Assembly (NCBI RefSeq): GCF_009826935.1
Contig: NZ_WUMN01000004.1
Span: 372,001-436,000, forward strand
DNA: 64,000 nucleotides
Source of the DNA: Flavobacterium sp. Sd200
GTDB taxonomy: Bacteria > Bacteroidota > Bacteroidia > Flavobacteriales > Flavobacteriaceae
Direction of reading: 5' to 3'
In this document: positions 42,601-49,606 of the stretch, piece by piece
How the letters are laid out: each line of letters starts with the position of its first letter
Position numbering within the stretch: the stretch's first letter is position 1
Position numbers and translations under genes: made by a program
Notes under the pieces: model-generated
What the model saw: the letters and a program-made list of their open reading frames with translations, nothing else
Databases searched by the model: none
Told to the model about the DNA's origin: nothing

Positions 42601-44089
42601 GAAAAAAGCACCTGCTAAAAATGCTGCGCCAAAAGCGCCGCCTAAACCTGGTGAAAAAATTACGGCTGCACCTAAACAGGAGCAATCGGGTAATGTGTTC
42701 GTAAACGGTTTGTTGGGTATTGTAACCAGTGTTAAGAACATCAATATAAACTATACAGAAACAAACGGTACACAACTACCGGGATTCCTTCCGGGGATAG
42801 GTTTTTTAGGAACTACTAAGCCAAGTCTTGGTTTTGTGTGGGGTAGCCAGGCCGACGTGCGTTATGATGCTGCGCGTGCCGGATATCTTACCGGATATCA
42901 GGATTTCAACCAAAACTATACTCAGGTAAATACCAAAGACCTGAAGTTAGCGGCATCGGTAGATTTGTTCCCTGATTTTAAAATAGAGCTTACAGCTGAT
43001 AAAACTTCTACGGACAACTACTCAGAACAATATGATGTAACTGATGGGTTATATAATCCGAGGTCACCTTACAACTATGGTAACTTCCAGGTATCTACAA
43101 TACTTATTAGAACGGCATTCAGCAAGAGCGATGTAAATGGCTCTGCTGCATTCGATCAGATGAGGGAGAACAGGATGATAATAGCCAACAGGCTTGCAGA
43201 ACAATATTATGGCAGTGCAGATGCTATACCAAGATATATATCTACAGGAAATTCCGCAGATTTTGCAACAGCTAATGCCGGTTATCCTGAAGGCTTTGGT
43301 AAGAACAGCCAGTCGGTATTACTTCCTGCTTTCCTTGCAGCTTATACCGGGCAGGATGCAGGTAAGGTTTCTACAGGTATTTTCCGTGATGTTCCGTTGC
43401 CTAACTGGGTAGTTAAATATACCGGGTTGATGCGATATACTTTCTTTAAAGAAAAGTTCAAGAGCTTCTCGATACATCATGGCTACAGGGCTTCTTATAA
43501 CATTAATGCCTACCGTTCTAATTTTGAATTTAATAATTCTGAAAATAACGGGCGTGATAACAATGGTGTGGGTAACTTCTATACTAAAAATATAATATCG
43601 AATATCAACCTTGCCGAGCAGTTCAATCCGCTTATTAGAGTAGATATGACCATGAAAAACTCATTTAAGGTTTTAGCAGAGGTTAGGAAAGACCGTACCC
43701 TTAACATGAGTTTTGATAACAACCTGCTTACAGAGGTTAAGGGCAATGAGTATATTGTTGGACTTGGCTACCGTATTAAAGATGTTATTATTAACTCTTC
43801 TCTTGCAGATAACCCTACCAACACCATTAAGAGTGATATCAACATCAAGGCAGATTTTACTTTACGTAAAAACGAAACGATAGTACGTTATCTGGATTAT
43901 GATAATAACCAGCTTGGCGGCGGTCAGAATATATGGACGGTTAAACTAACGGCTGATTATGCCTTTAGTAAAAACCTTACAGCCATTTTCTATTACGACC
44001 ATTCGTTCTCCAAAGCTGTAATTTCTACTGCATATCCTATTACCAACATTCGTGCGGGCTTTACCCTTAGATATAATTTTGGTAATTAA
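36698..44089 (+). CDS. sprA: SprA, outer-membrane translocon of the type IX secretion/gliding system
   Basis: 2463 residues, similar to the roughly 2400 of the well-studied flavobacterial protein. A signal peptide (about residues 14-31, '...FLFLSVLAQAQ') precedes a mature part made almost entirely of beta-strands, consistent with the very large single-chain barrel. Typical blocks are 'FSDKFLIGGTILKMSERPFT', 'DDFEGTQTTIDVRAASGWSL', 'RGEVWFNELRLSDMDNKGG' and the final 'NIRAGFTLRYNFGN'. It exports T9SS cargo such as adhesins; the 1472-residue protein at 56.2 kb is such a cargo. The start is TTG at 36698: there is no in-frame ATG ahead of the signal peptide. No terminator was found after it. Confidence 0.96.
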   Translation: MKTEYFKDFYIKLKYTLSVIFLFLSVLAQAQVDEEEDNEAAQDTIKGYNSGKVELKNPTSIVGAYSYDPVTNRYIYTNKFEGFNINYPIILTPDEYQELVLRESIREYYQQKSKAIDGKGTEKEQKDLLPRYYVNSSFFETIFGGNTIDVKPQGSVEMDLGVRYTKQDNPSLSPRNRKTFTFDFDQRISMSLQGKVGTRLGVTANYDTESTFAFQNLIKLEYTPTEDDIIQKIEVGNVSFPLSNSLVRGAQSLFGVKGQFQFGRTTVTGIYSEQKSQTKTVTAQGGGTVQDFELFALDYDADRHYFLSQYFRNRYDAALRSYPLIDSRVQITRIEVWVTNKQNRINATENNSRNILALQDLGESQLTKRNPQTGNDTGIDISDQAVGFNDAGATFYNVPPNSYPDNANNKLDPAAINSGGYLNSSIREIVTTDRNSFNTVSASEGTDYAKLENARKLTTSEYTYNTQLGYISLNQKLNNDEVLAVAYQYTVGDQVFQVGEFGTDGVAATNVDITTDPTTGVSTTNNISTQSLILKMLKGNLVKVNEPVWDLMMKNVYQIPNAYQLSQEDFRFNIMYTDPSPLNYITPFKDQSGNIPLPLPNGENGQAEVADTPLLRVFNVDRLTYANDPQVGGDGFFDFVPGMTVDTQNGRIIFTTVEPFGEYLYDKLGTNTSGNTDYHSAPENTFNPNQQKYVYRDMYKSTQASALQQSQKNKFQLKGRYKSTGANGISLGAFNVPQGSVVVTAGGRTLVEGQDYTVNYQAGTVQILDTSLQASNTPIEVSTENNATFGQQTRRFYGVNVEHKFSDKFLIGGTILKMSERPFTSKTNYGQESVNNTIYGFNTTFSTEVPFFTRLVNKLPTMDTDVPSNFSFRGEIAYLKPGASKADQFNGEATTYVDDFEGTQTTIDVRAASGWSLSSVPWEVTPGSNPPVFIEPAADISTGHKRAKLAWYSIDPVFYTNSQRPTGISDRDVSSNVNRRIYYEELYPVTDVVPGSTNVVTTLDLSYFPQERGPYNYNPIAAATNGFTEDQAVNNWAGIMRSITSTNFEQTNVEYIQFWMMDPYAYGASPDPITTTDNTGTFEIHLGELSEDILKDNRKQYENGLPGTDGNAITVDTDWGKVPVSQSLIYAFDTNSANRGLQDVGLDGLNDAEEAQEFPDFRGYEDPAADNYQFFLSASGNVVERYKNYNGTQGNSPVDVGATNRGSTTLPDVEDINKDNTMNTIDAYFRYTIPVEPNATPGTGYVVDERPFDRNTSDGGRVTGRWLLYKVPIDAATRNAVNGISDVRSIRFMRLVMTGFRKQVTLRIGAMDLVRSEWRRYTNSMDIGVDEDPNDEESDYTGFDVVSLNVQENGDRRPIPYKSPPGVVREQLYSNNAVINQNEQALSLRVYATNGSTAADAGLEPGDSRAVFKNVNVDMRQYKKLRMFLHAEALPLASGLPDDILQAGMKEIVGFLRFGNDFTDNFYQIERPLVRTEFNSTREESIWPEENEINVSLDLLTKLKIMVLQNTAGTPDANGVYYKTAGELDPSLSGANAELIIGIKGNPNFGFVRTLMVGIKNPLTNRKHMRGEVWFNELRLSDMDNKGGMAAVASMDTNFADLLTLSATGNISTIGFGTIEQSPNERSREDTKQYNLVTNINAGKLLPKKWGMTIPFNYSVGEQIITPEYDPFYQDVKLDQLLDITQDEAEKENIKNRAIDYTKTKSINFIGVKKERSQEQKQHVYDPENLTLGYSFNQTQHHDYEIEDLLDQQVRATADYSYAFQNKPVEPFKNTAFMKKSQYWKMLSDFNFNYLPSNISFSSNIIRQYNRQQYRNVDVDGIAISPLYRRNYFFNYQYGFNYNITKSLKFNYSVATSNIVRNYLDEDGAPIQEYTVFEGFWDTGTANSHTQQFVINYDLPINKIPALSFIKSTYSYTGNYNWQRSTDALAFTSDGIALGNTIQNANSHKLNASLTMDMFYKYIGLGPKKKAPAKNAAPKAPPKPGEKITAAPKQEQSGNVFVNGLLGIVTSVKNININYTETNGTQLPGFLPGIGFLGTTKPSLGFVWGSQADVRYDAARAGYLTGYQDFNQNYTQVNTKDLKLAASVDLFPDFKIELTADKTSTDNYSEQYDVTDGLYNPRSPYNYGNFQVSTILIRTAFSKSDVNGSAAFDQMRENRMIIANRLAEQYYGSADAIPRYISTGNSADFATANAGYPEGFGKNSQSVLLPAFLAAYTGQDAGKVSTGIFRDVPLPNWVVKYTGLMRYTFFKEKFKSFSIHHGYRASYNINAYRSNFEFNNSENNGRDNNGVGNFYTKNIISNINLAEQFNPLIRVDMTMKNSFKVLAEVRKDRTLNMSFDNNLLTEVKGNEYIVGLGYRIKDVIINSSLADNPTNTIKSDINIKADFTLRKNETIVRYLDYDNNQLGGGQNIWTVKLTADYAFSKNLTAIFYYDHSFSKAVISTAYPITNIRAGFTLRYNFGN

Positions 44090-44125
44090 TGCTAAAAAAG
44101 ATTTTAAAATTATTTTTATAAAACA

Positions 44126-44133
44126 TACATTTG
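44126..44133 (+). promoter_or_regulatory. possible -7 box of gcvH-vanZ
   Basis: TACATTTG lies 22 bp upstream of the gcvH ATG, in a short AT-rich gap after sprA. Confidence 0.5.
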
Positions 44134-44155
44134 CCGTAAAACAAAACAACAACAC

Positions 44156-44536
44156 ATGAACATTCCGGCTGAATTAAAATACACCAAAGACCACGAGTGG
44201 GTTAAAATCGAAGGCGACGTTGCAACTGTAGGTATTACAGATTTTGCACAAAAAGAATTGGGAGATATTGTATATGTAGAGGTTGAAACCCTTGATCAGG
44301 AACTTGGTAAAGACGAGGTTTTTGGTACGGTTGAGGCTGTAAAAACAGTGTCAGATCTTTTCCTTCCGCTATCGGGCGAGATATTTGAGTTTAACGAAGA
44401 ACTTGAAACTACTCCGGAAAAAGTAAACTCTGACCCTTATGGAGCCGGATGGATGGTAAAAGTTAAAATTGCCAACCCTGATGAAGTGAGCGAACTTTTA
44501 GACAGCGAACAATATAAAGAGCTTATAGGTGCGTAA
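44156..44536 (+). CDS. gcvH: glycine cleavage system H protein
   Basis: 126 residues. The start '[20 protein letters not shown]' and the lipoylation site '[13 protein letters not shown]' (Lys63) are diagnostic, as is '[15 protein letters not shown]'. Its lipoyl-lysine arm shuttles the aminomethyl group between the P, T and L proteins. The other gcv genes are not in this window. Its last 8 bases overlap the GTG start of the next gene. Confidence 0.98.
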   Translation: MNIPAELKYTKDHEWVKIEGDVATVGITDFAQKELGDIVYVEVETLDQELGKDEVFGTVEAVKTVSDLFLPLSGEIFEFNEELETTPEKVNSDPYGAGWMVKVKIANPDEVSELLDSEQYKELIGA

Positions 44537-44900
44537 TTTTTATCTGGCAGCAGCAATAGTTTGGACAATATTTATTGCCGTTTGTTGCCTGGTAAGTATG
44601 AACAGGTTTGAATCTGTTCCGGTAAAAGGAGAAAATGTAGATAAATATGTGCATGCCACATTTTATTTTGTATTTACGTTCTTTTGGTTTGGTTACATTA
44701 AATATAAAAGAGCATTAAGCTTAAATAAACAACTGCTTTATGTTTTTACAGGGGCAGTGCTCTATGGTATTTTAATGGAAATTTGCCAAGGCCTTTTTAC
44801 CAATGATCGCAGTGCCGATTTAAAAGATGTAGTTGCAAACACATCGGGCAGTGCAATAGCTATTTTACTGTTTTGGCTTATAAATAGGCAAAAAAAATAA
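44529..44900 (+). CDS. VanZ-family membrane protein
   Basis: 123 residues from a GTG start inside the end of gcvH. Four membrane helices are predicted. '[18 protein letters not shown]' and '[20 protein letters not shown]' with '[12 protein letters not shown]' match the VanZ-like pattern (conserved Asp-Lys-x-x-H and the E-x-x-Q-x(5-8)-R-x-x-D-x-x-D motif). VanZ proteins are associated with teicoplanin resistance in Gram-positives, but in Bacteroidota the role is unknown. It ends before a strong terminator. The GTG start is chosen because it places the first helix correctly and no ATG lies nearby. Confidence 0.82.
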   Translation: MRNFYLAAAIVWTIFIAVCCLVSMNRFESVPVKGENVDKYVHATFYFVFTFFWFGYIKYKRALSLNKQLLYVFTGAVLYGILMEICQGLFTNDRSADLKDVVANTSGSAIAILLFWLINRQKK

Positions 44901-44903
44901 TCT

Positions 44904-44937
44904 GATCCCGAACCATTTGGTTCGGGATCGCTTTTTT
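44904..44937 (+). terminator. terminator of gcvH-vanZ
   Basis: Perfect 11-bp stem GATCCCGAACC / GGTTCGGGATC with an ATTT loop, followed by GCTTTTTT. It lies 9 bp before the deoC ATG. Confidence 0.92.
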
Positions 44938-44945
44938 AGAACACT

Positions 44946-45689
44946 ATGGATATAAAGCAATATTTAGATTCTACCTATTTAAAAACTGCTGAGCAGGCAG
45001 GTTTATCGCAACCTGAAAATTTAGAAGTTGCCCGAACGGTTATTGCCGAAGCTATAACACAAAATTTTAAGTTAGTAATGATAAGACCTGACCGTGTCGC
45101 ATTTGCTAAAGAAATGATCGTGGCTGCACAGTCGGAAGTTTTGGTGGGGACAGTTATAGATTTTCCTGAAGGAACCGAAAGCCTTGCCAAAAAACTGGAA
45201 GAAGCACAACAGGCTATTGCAGATGGTGCAGATGATCTTGATTTTGTGGTAAACTATACGGCTTTTAAAGCAGGGGAGGAGGCATTAGTCAAAGATCAGG
45301 TATTGCAATGTTCTCAGTTAGGATTGAAAAATGGTAAAACCGTAAAGTGGATCATTGAAATTGCAGCTCTTACTAACAAAGAAATGATTGCACTGAGCAG
45401 TCTTATCAGGGAAGTGATCATTCAGAATTTTGAAGAACAATACTGGCAAAAGGTTTTCGTTAAATCGTCTACAGGTTTTTATAAAACTCAAGACGGAAAA
45501 CCTAATGGAGCTACTGTTGAGGGTATAAAGTTGATGTTAGAGGCGTCTGCTCCTTTGCCCGTTAAAGCAGCGGGTGGGGTGCGTAATTATGACGAAGCCG
45601 TTCAGATGATTCAGCTTGGTGTGAAACGTATAGGTACATCATCTGCCAAAGCTATTGCAGATGGTAAAATTGCTGAAGGAGGATATTAA
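44946..45689 (+). CDS. deoC: deoxyribose-phosphate aldolase
   Basis: 247 residues. The Schiff-base lysine is Lys173 in 'VFVKSSTGFYK', the second active-site lysine is Lys207 in 'LPVKAAGGVRN', and the acidic 'DDLDFVVNY' segment is present. It cleaves 2-deoxyribose-5-phosphate to glyceraldehyde-3-phosphate and acetaldehyde during deoxynucleoside breakdown. The strand that normally reads VCVxP is 'VMIRPDRVAF' here, a divergence seen in a minor DeoC branch. No promoter is visible in the 9 bp after the terminator, so either read-through or a promoter inside the vanZ end must serve it. Confidence 0.92.
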   Translation: MDIKQYLDSTYLKTAEQAGLSQPENLEVARTVIAEAITQNFKLVMIRPDRVAFAKEMIVAAQSEVLVGTVIDFPEGTESLAKKLEEAQQAIADGADDLDFVVNYTAFKAGEEALVKDQVLQCSQLGLKNGKTVKWIIEIAALTNKEMIALSSLIREVIIQNFEEQYWQKVFVKSSTGFYKTQDGKPNGATVEGIKLMLEASAPLPVKAAGGVRNYDEAVQMIQLGVKRIGTSSAKAIADGKIAEGGY

Positions 45690-45700
45690 AAACAGAAAAA

Positions 45701-45730
45701 CCTTCCTGGTTCAGGAAGGCTTCTCTCTTT
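45701..45730 (+). terminator. weak hairpin after deoC
   Basis: CCTTCCTG-GTT-CAGGAAGG followed by a C/T-rich tract (CTTCTCTCTTT). The hairpin is good; the T tract is imperfect. Confidence 0.55.
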
Positions 45731-45738
45731 CATAGCAA

Positions 45739-45776
45739 TTAATTGTAACCTTTTTTCTTTTTCATAGCAACCTCCT
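45739..45776 (-). CDS. micro-ORF with a perfect Shine-Dalgarno sequence
   Basis: On the minus strand AGGAGG (45771-45776) is followed after five bases by ATG and eight codons encoding MKKKKGYN, then TAA (coding part 45739-45765). The 11-mer TTGCTATGAAA around its start is repeated 32 bp further downstream (45728-45738), preceding a second 15-codon frame. A full SD at ideal spacing is striking here because neighbouring genes lack one. It may be a translated peptide, a regulatory leader, or chance. The rest of the 251-bp gap (45690-45940) holds the deoC hairpin and the ctaB promoter. Confidence 0.3.
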
Positions 45777-45887
45777 ATAGCACTGCAAGGCTGTTATATA
45801 GTGTAGATGCATGATTTATTAAAAGGTTGCGTGTAGGGTATAAAAAGTTGTAAAATATTTTTTTATCGGGGTTTTAAAACCTTTTTG

Positions 45888-45920
45888 TTGTTTTTGGGGT
45901 TAGTTTTTTGGCTATCTTTG
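45888..45920 (+). promoter_or_regulatory. promoter of the ctaB cluster
   Basis: TATCTTTG (45913-45920) with TTG at 45888-45890 (22 nt apart; a second TTG at 45894 gives 16). It lies 20 bp upstream of the ctaB ATG. Confidence 0.6.
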
Positions 45921-45940
45921 CACCAGTTTTTGAAAAACCA

Positions 45941-46855
45941 ATGAAAATTATTTTGAACGCTTCAAAAAACGACGTTACTTTTCGCTCGCTCCTTGCCGAT
46001 TTTACTGCAATTACAAAGGCAAGGCTCGCAATTAGTGTAGTGTTTTCATCTGTGGCCGGCTATCTGCTTGGCTTTTCAGATGAATATCCTTTTAGCTGGT
46101 CTACACTTATTCTTCTTACAATTGGTGGCTACTGCATGGTTGGCGCATCAAACGTGTTTAACCAGATCATTGAAAAAGACCTTGATGCCTTAATGGACAG
46201 GACTAAGAACCGCCCGGTGCCATCGGGTAAAATATCAGTGCGAAATGCATTTATATTAGGTGCGGTCTTAACGGTTGCGGGTATTGCTATACTTTATAGT
46301 ATTAACCCTATTACTGCAATGTTTGGGGCAATTTCTATTTTTTTATACACAAGTATTTATACACCGCTTAAAACTATAACACCATTAGCGGTGTTTGTGG
46401 GGGCTTTTCCGGGTGCTATACCTTTTATGCTGGGCTGGGTAGCGGCTACCAACGATTTTGATATTGAGGCAGGAACCCTGTTTTTAATACAGTTTTTTTG
46501 GCAGTTCCCTCATTTTTGGGCTATTGGCTGGTTTTTGTTTGATGATTATAAGAAAGGTGGTTTCTTTATGTTGCCAACAGGTAAACGCGACAAAAAAACT
46601 GCATTACAGATTATTTTATACACATGTTGGCTAATACCTGCGTCGTTGCTTCCGGTTACGGGTTTTACGGGCAGTCTTAAGCTCAGCTATGTTGCAGCAG
46701 TAATTGTGTTTTTATTAGGATTATGGATGCTTGCCAATGCAGTAAAACTGTATAAAAAAATGGATGCCGTAACTGCAAGAAAGCTAATGCTTGTTAGCGT
46801 GTCTTATATTTCGCTGCTGCAGGTAATATATGTAATAGATAAATTTATCAGATAA
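45941..46855 (+). CDS. ctaB: protohaem IX farnesyltransferase (haem O synthase)
   Basis: 304 residues from ATG 45941; an in-frame TTG at 45908 overlaps the promoter box. UbiA-superfamily membrane prenyltransferase with about eight helices. The prenyl-diphosphate site is 'NQIIEKDLDALMDRTKNRP', the second Asp-rich site region is around 'YTPLKTITPLAVFVGAFPGA', and 'QFPHFWAIGWFLFDDYKKGG' is typical of CtaB/CyoE. It converts haem B to haem O, the first step to the haem A needed by the oxidase at 23-25 kb. It heads the second respiratory cluster, which runs to 51035. Confidence 0.96.
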   Translation: MKIILNASKNDVTFRSLLADFTAITKARLAISVVFSSVAGYLLGFSDEYPFSWSTLILLTIGGYCMVGASNVFNQIIEKDLDALMDRTKNRPVPSGKISVRNAFILGAVLTVAGIAILYSINPITAMFGAISIFLYTSIYTPLKTITPLAVFVGAFPGAIPFMLGWVAATNDFDIEAGTLFLIQFFWQFPHFWAIGWFLFDDYKKGGFFMLPTGKRDKKTALQIILYTCWLIPASLLPVTGFTGSLKLSYVAAVIVFLLGLWMLANAVKLYKKMDAVTARKLMLVSVSYISLLQVIYVIDKFIR

Positions 46856-46861
46856 TATAAA

Positions 46862-47449
46862 ATGGAGAAGATAAAAATGACGCTTGACGAGCACTACGAA
46901 AGGAATGCAAGGTCTAAAAAAATGCTGTTATGGTTTGCCATGATAAGTATGTTTATGATGTTTGCGGGTTTAACCAGTGCTTATGTGGTTAGTACTTCGC
47001 GTCCGGATTGGGTTAAAGACTTTGTGCTTCCGCAAGCATTCAGTATAAGTACGGTTGTAATAATTATAAGCAGTGCTACATTTCACCTTGCAATAAAGGC
47101 AATAAAAAGTAATAACCGCCCTGCGGCGTCAGGTTTGCTTTTGGCTACATTGGTGTTAGGTGCTGCGTTTGTTTATTTGCAGTTTTATGGGTTTAGCCAA
47201 ATAATTAGCGCAGGCTATTTTTTTACGGGTTCTGAGAGTAATATTACTTCTACCTTTGTGTATACGGTAACGGTTGCGCACCTTGCGCACCTTGTTGCAG
47301 GTATGATCGTGCTTTTAACAGTAATTTATAATCATTTTAAACAAAAATACACTCCTGTACAAACCCTTGGTATAGAGTTAGGTGCAATGTTTTGGCACTT
47401 TCTTGATGTTTTGTGGGTATATTTGTTTTTATTTTTCTATTTCTATTAA
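46862..47449 (+). CDS. cytochrome c oxidase subunit III (short form)
   Basis: 195 residues with five membrane helices, as in the short bacterial subunit III. 'SKKMLLWFAMISMFMMFAGL', 'TVTVAHLAHLVAGMIVLLTV' and the terminal 'LGAMFWHFLDVLWVYLFLFF' are family blocks. It stabilises the subunit I/II core and supports proton uptake. It lies 6 bp after ctaB. A second, longer subunit III gene follows 45 bp later, so this genome has a tandem pair. Confidence 0.9.
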   Translation: MEKIKMTLDEHYERNARSKKMLLWFAMISMFMMFAGLTSAYVVSTSRPDWVKDFVLPQAFSISTVVIIISSATFHLAIKAIKSNNRPAASGLLLATLVLGAAFVYLQFYGFSQIISAGYFFTGSESNITSTFVYTVTVAHLAHLVAGMIVLLTVIYNHFKQKYTPVQTLGIELGAMFWHFLDVLWVYLFLFFYFY

Positions 47450-47494
47450 TAGAAAAAAATGTAAATTTGAAAACTTTTAACATACTAACGTTTT

Positions 47495-48478
47495 ATGGCA
47501 GCTACAGTTACTACTACAGCCACTACTGGCAAAACATGGGACGGCGGAAATGAGCCTATGGGAGCGAGCTATGGCAAAATGATGATGTGGTTCTTCATCG
47601 TTTCCGATGCTCTTACTTTCTCAGGATTTCTTGCCGCTTATGGATTTTCAAGGTTTAAATTCATTGGCACATGGCCAATTGCGGATGAAGTGTTTACGCA
47701 CTTTCCGTTTATGCATGGTGTAGATGCACCAATGTATTATGTGGCATTAATGACATTTATCCTTATCTTCTCATCTGTTACCATGGTTCTTGCTGTGGAT
47801 GCAGGTCATCAGTTACAAAAAACTAAAGTTGCAATATATATGCTGCTTACTATTGTAGGTGGTTTTATATTCCTTGGTTCTCAGGCATGGGAGTGGAAAA
47901 ACTTTATTGGTGGCGAGTTTGGTGCTGTAGAAACTAAAGGTGGTTCTTTGTTGCAGTTTGTAGATGCTACGACTGGGAAAAGAATTGCTGTGGAGGAATT
48001 TGCTGCTAAGTTGCCATCTGAAAGAGTAGACAAAACACGTAGTAATGGTATTTGGTTTGAAGAGGCTGCTGCCCTGCCTGAATTTACAGTTGCAGAAGTT
48101 GAAGCAGGTCTTAAAGCGCATTCTAATGTTGTTATACGTACAGAAAAAATTAATCCTGATACTAAAAAGAAAGAAATCCTTACAAGAGAGCAGTCTCTTG
48201 AAGCTATAAAAGGCGGTGCATTGTTTGTTAAAGGTGCAAACCTTGAGCATAACGAATATGGTCACAAGCTTTTTGCCGATTTCTTCTTCTTTATTACAGG
48301 TTTCCACGGCTTCCACGTATTCTCGGGAGTTATACTTAACATCCTTATTTTCCTTAACGTAATTTACGGTACTTACGAGAAGAGAAGAAGCTACGAAATG
48401 GTTGAAAAAGTTGGTCTTTACTGGCACTTTGTAGACTTAGTTTGGGTATTTGTATTTACATTCTTCTACCTTGTTTAA
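47495..48478 (+). CDS. cytochrome c oxidase subunit III (long form with hydrophilic insertion)
   Basis: 327 residues. 'GKMMMWFFIVSDALTFSGFL' and 'GFHGFHVFSGVILNILIFLN', with 'YWHFVDLVWVFVFTFFYLV' at the end, are clear subunit III blocks; the conserved Glu lies in 'QAWEWKNF' (133). Between residues about 140 and 252 a hydrophilic, Lys/Glu-rich segment interrupts the helical core. Such an insertion is absent from the neighbouring short copy. It probably forms a soluble domain on one face of the oxidase (inference). Co-transcribed within the ctaB cluster. Confidence 0.9.
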   Translation: MAATVTTTATTGKTWDGGNEPMGASYGKMMMWFFIVSDALTFSGFLAAYGFSRFKFIGTWPIADEVFTHFPFMHGVDAPMYYVALMTFILIFSSVTMVLAVDAGHQLQKTKVAIYMLLTIVGGFIFLGSQAWEWKNFIGGEFGAVETKGGSLLQFVDATTGKRIAVEEFAAKLPSERVDKTRSNGIWFEEAAALPEFTVAEVEAGLKAHSNVVIRTEKINPDTKKKEILTREQSLEAIKGGALFVKGANLEHNEYGHKLFADFFFFITGFHGFHVFSGVILNILIFLNVIYGTYEKRRSYEMVEKVGLYWHFVDLVWVFVFTFFYLV

Positions 48479-48498
48479 TTATTAAAATTTAAAGAATT

Positions 48499-48855
48499 AT
48501 GGCACACGAAGCTCATCACGGGTCAAACTTAAAAAGGATATGGACAGTTTTTGCAATCCTTTCTGTAATAACAACAGTAGAAGTTATATTTGGTATTATC
48601 AAGCCGGATGCTCTTGTAATGAACAGCTTGTTTAGGTTAAATTTACTTAACTGGATTTTCATTGTTCTTACAATTGTAAAGGCATACTATATTATGTGGG
48701 CATTCATGCACCTTGAAGGCGAAAAAAGCAGTTTCAGGTGGTCTATTGTAGCCCCGTTGGTATTCTTAATTATCTATTTAGTGTTCATCTTACTTATTGA
48801 AGGTAATTATATATTTGATGTGTTTAATACATCACATTACAAGTGGATTTTTTAA
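48499..48855 (+). CDS. cytochrome c oxidase subunit IV-family protein
   Basis: 118 residues with three membrane helices, of the prokaryotic COX4/CyoD-like family. 'NLKRIWTVFAILSVITTVEV' opens the first helix and 'YIMWAFMHLEGEKSSFRW' is the conserved middle loop. It is a small accessory subunit that helps assembly of subunit I. It lies 20 bp after the long subunit III and ends before a terminator. Confidence 0.92.
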   Translation: MAHEAHHGSNLKRIWTVFAILSVITTVEVIFGIIKPDALVMNSLFRLNLLNWIFIVLTIVKAYYIMWAFMHLEGEKSSFRWSIVAPLVFLIIYLVFILLIEGNYIFDVFNTSHYKWIF

Positions 48856-48871
48856 TAGCACATTAATTACT

Positions 48872-48902
48872 AAAAAAGGCGGTTATATCAACCGCCTTTT
48901 TT
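48872..48902 (+). terminator. terminator after the subunit IV gene
   Basis: Perfect 13-bp stem AAAAAAGGCGGTT / AACCGCCTTTTTT with a 5-nt loop. Confidence 0.92.
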
Positions 48903-48909
48903 AATTTTG
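48902..48909 (+). promoter_or_regulatory. possible -7 box overlapping the terminator end
   Basis: TAATTTTG begins on the last T of the preceding terminator and lies 24 bp upstream of ATG 48934, so the SCO genes may have their own promoter. Confidence 0.4.
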
Positions 48910-48933
48910 CAGCATATTAATTGCATTTCTTTT

Positions 48934-49602
48934 ATGAAGAAAAAAATCGTTCTTCTTGGCCTTCTTGCCTTGCCGCTTGTACTGTACATTTACTTTTCTA
49001 TGGCAAAGCACAACTCGTTGTTTTTGCCTGTAATAACCAAAAATGTGAGCGAGTTGCCGCAGGGTAAAACTTTTACGGATAGCGTTGTACAGCTAAAAGA
49101 CAAAATTACAATTCTTGGATTTTTGGGTAACGATGTTGTGAAGCGTAAAGAAAGTATTTTTAACCTTGATCAAAAAATAAACGGGAAATACAGAGCATTT
49201 AAGGATTTTCAAATTGTGATGTTGATGCCGGATGGTACTCAGGAGAGTGTAAAACAGGTAGAGTTGAGCCTGAAGAGCATGGGCGATATCAGTAACTGGA
49301 AATTTGTATTTACTTCTCCTGAAGCTATAAAAAGGTTTTATGCTTCGTTAAAGGTTAAAGAACAATTGGGAGATGATCTGGGTACATTTAATGTGTTTAT
49401 TGTAGATAAATCGCTGAATGTTCGTGGCAGAAAAGGAGAGACCAAGAACAAAATGGACAGTGAATACAGAGATGGATACAATACTTTTTCTGCTGCTGAG
49501 CTCCATAATGAAATGACCGACGATGTTAAGATCGTGCTGAGGGAGTACCGCCTTGCCCTTAGGAAGAATGATACTTTAAAAGGCGCAAAAAGGGAAATTT
49601 AA
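48934..49602 (+). CDS. membrane-anchored SCO-like protein lacking the copper cysteines
   Basis: 222 residues from ATG 48934. The N-terminal anchor is 'IVLLGLLALPLVLYIYFSMA'. The rest has thioredoxin-like strand-helix order ('DKITILGFLGND', 'IVMLMPDGTQESVKQVELSL', 'WKFVFTSPEAIKRFY', 'FNVFIVDKSLNVRGRKG'), which follows SCO proteins in outline, but there is no CxxxC and no Cys at all. It lies 4 bp before a complete SCO gene. It probably assists oxidase assembly without binding copper through cysteines (inference). Confidence 0.7.
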   Translation: MKKKIVLLGLLALPLVLYIYFSMAKHNSLFLPVITKNVSELPQGKTFTDSVVQLKDKITILGFLGNDVVKRKESIFNLDQKINGKYRAFKDFQIVMLMPDGTQESVKQVELSLKSMGDISNWKFVFTSPEAIKRFYASLKVKEQLGDDLGTFNVFIVDKSLNVRGRKGETKNKMDSEYRDGYNTFSAAELHNEMTDDVKIVLREYRLALRKNDTLKGAKREI

Positions 49603-49606
49603 TTTC

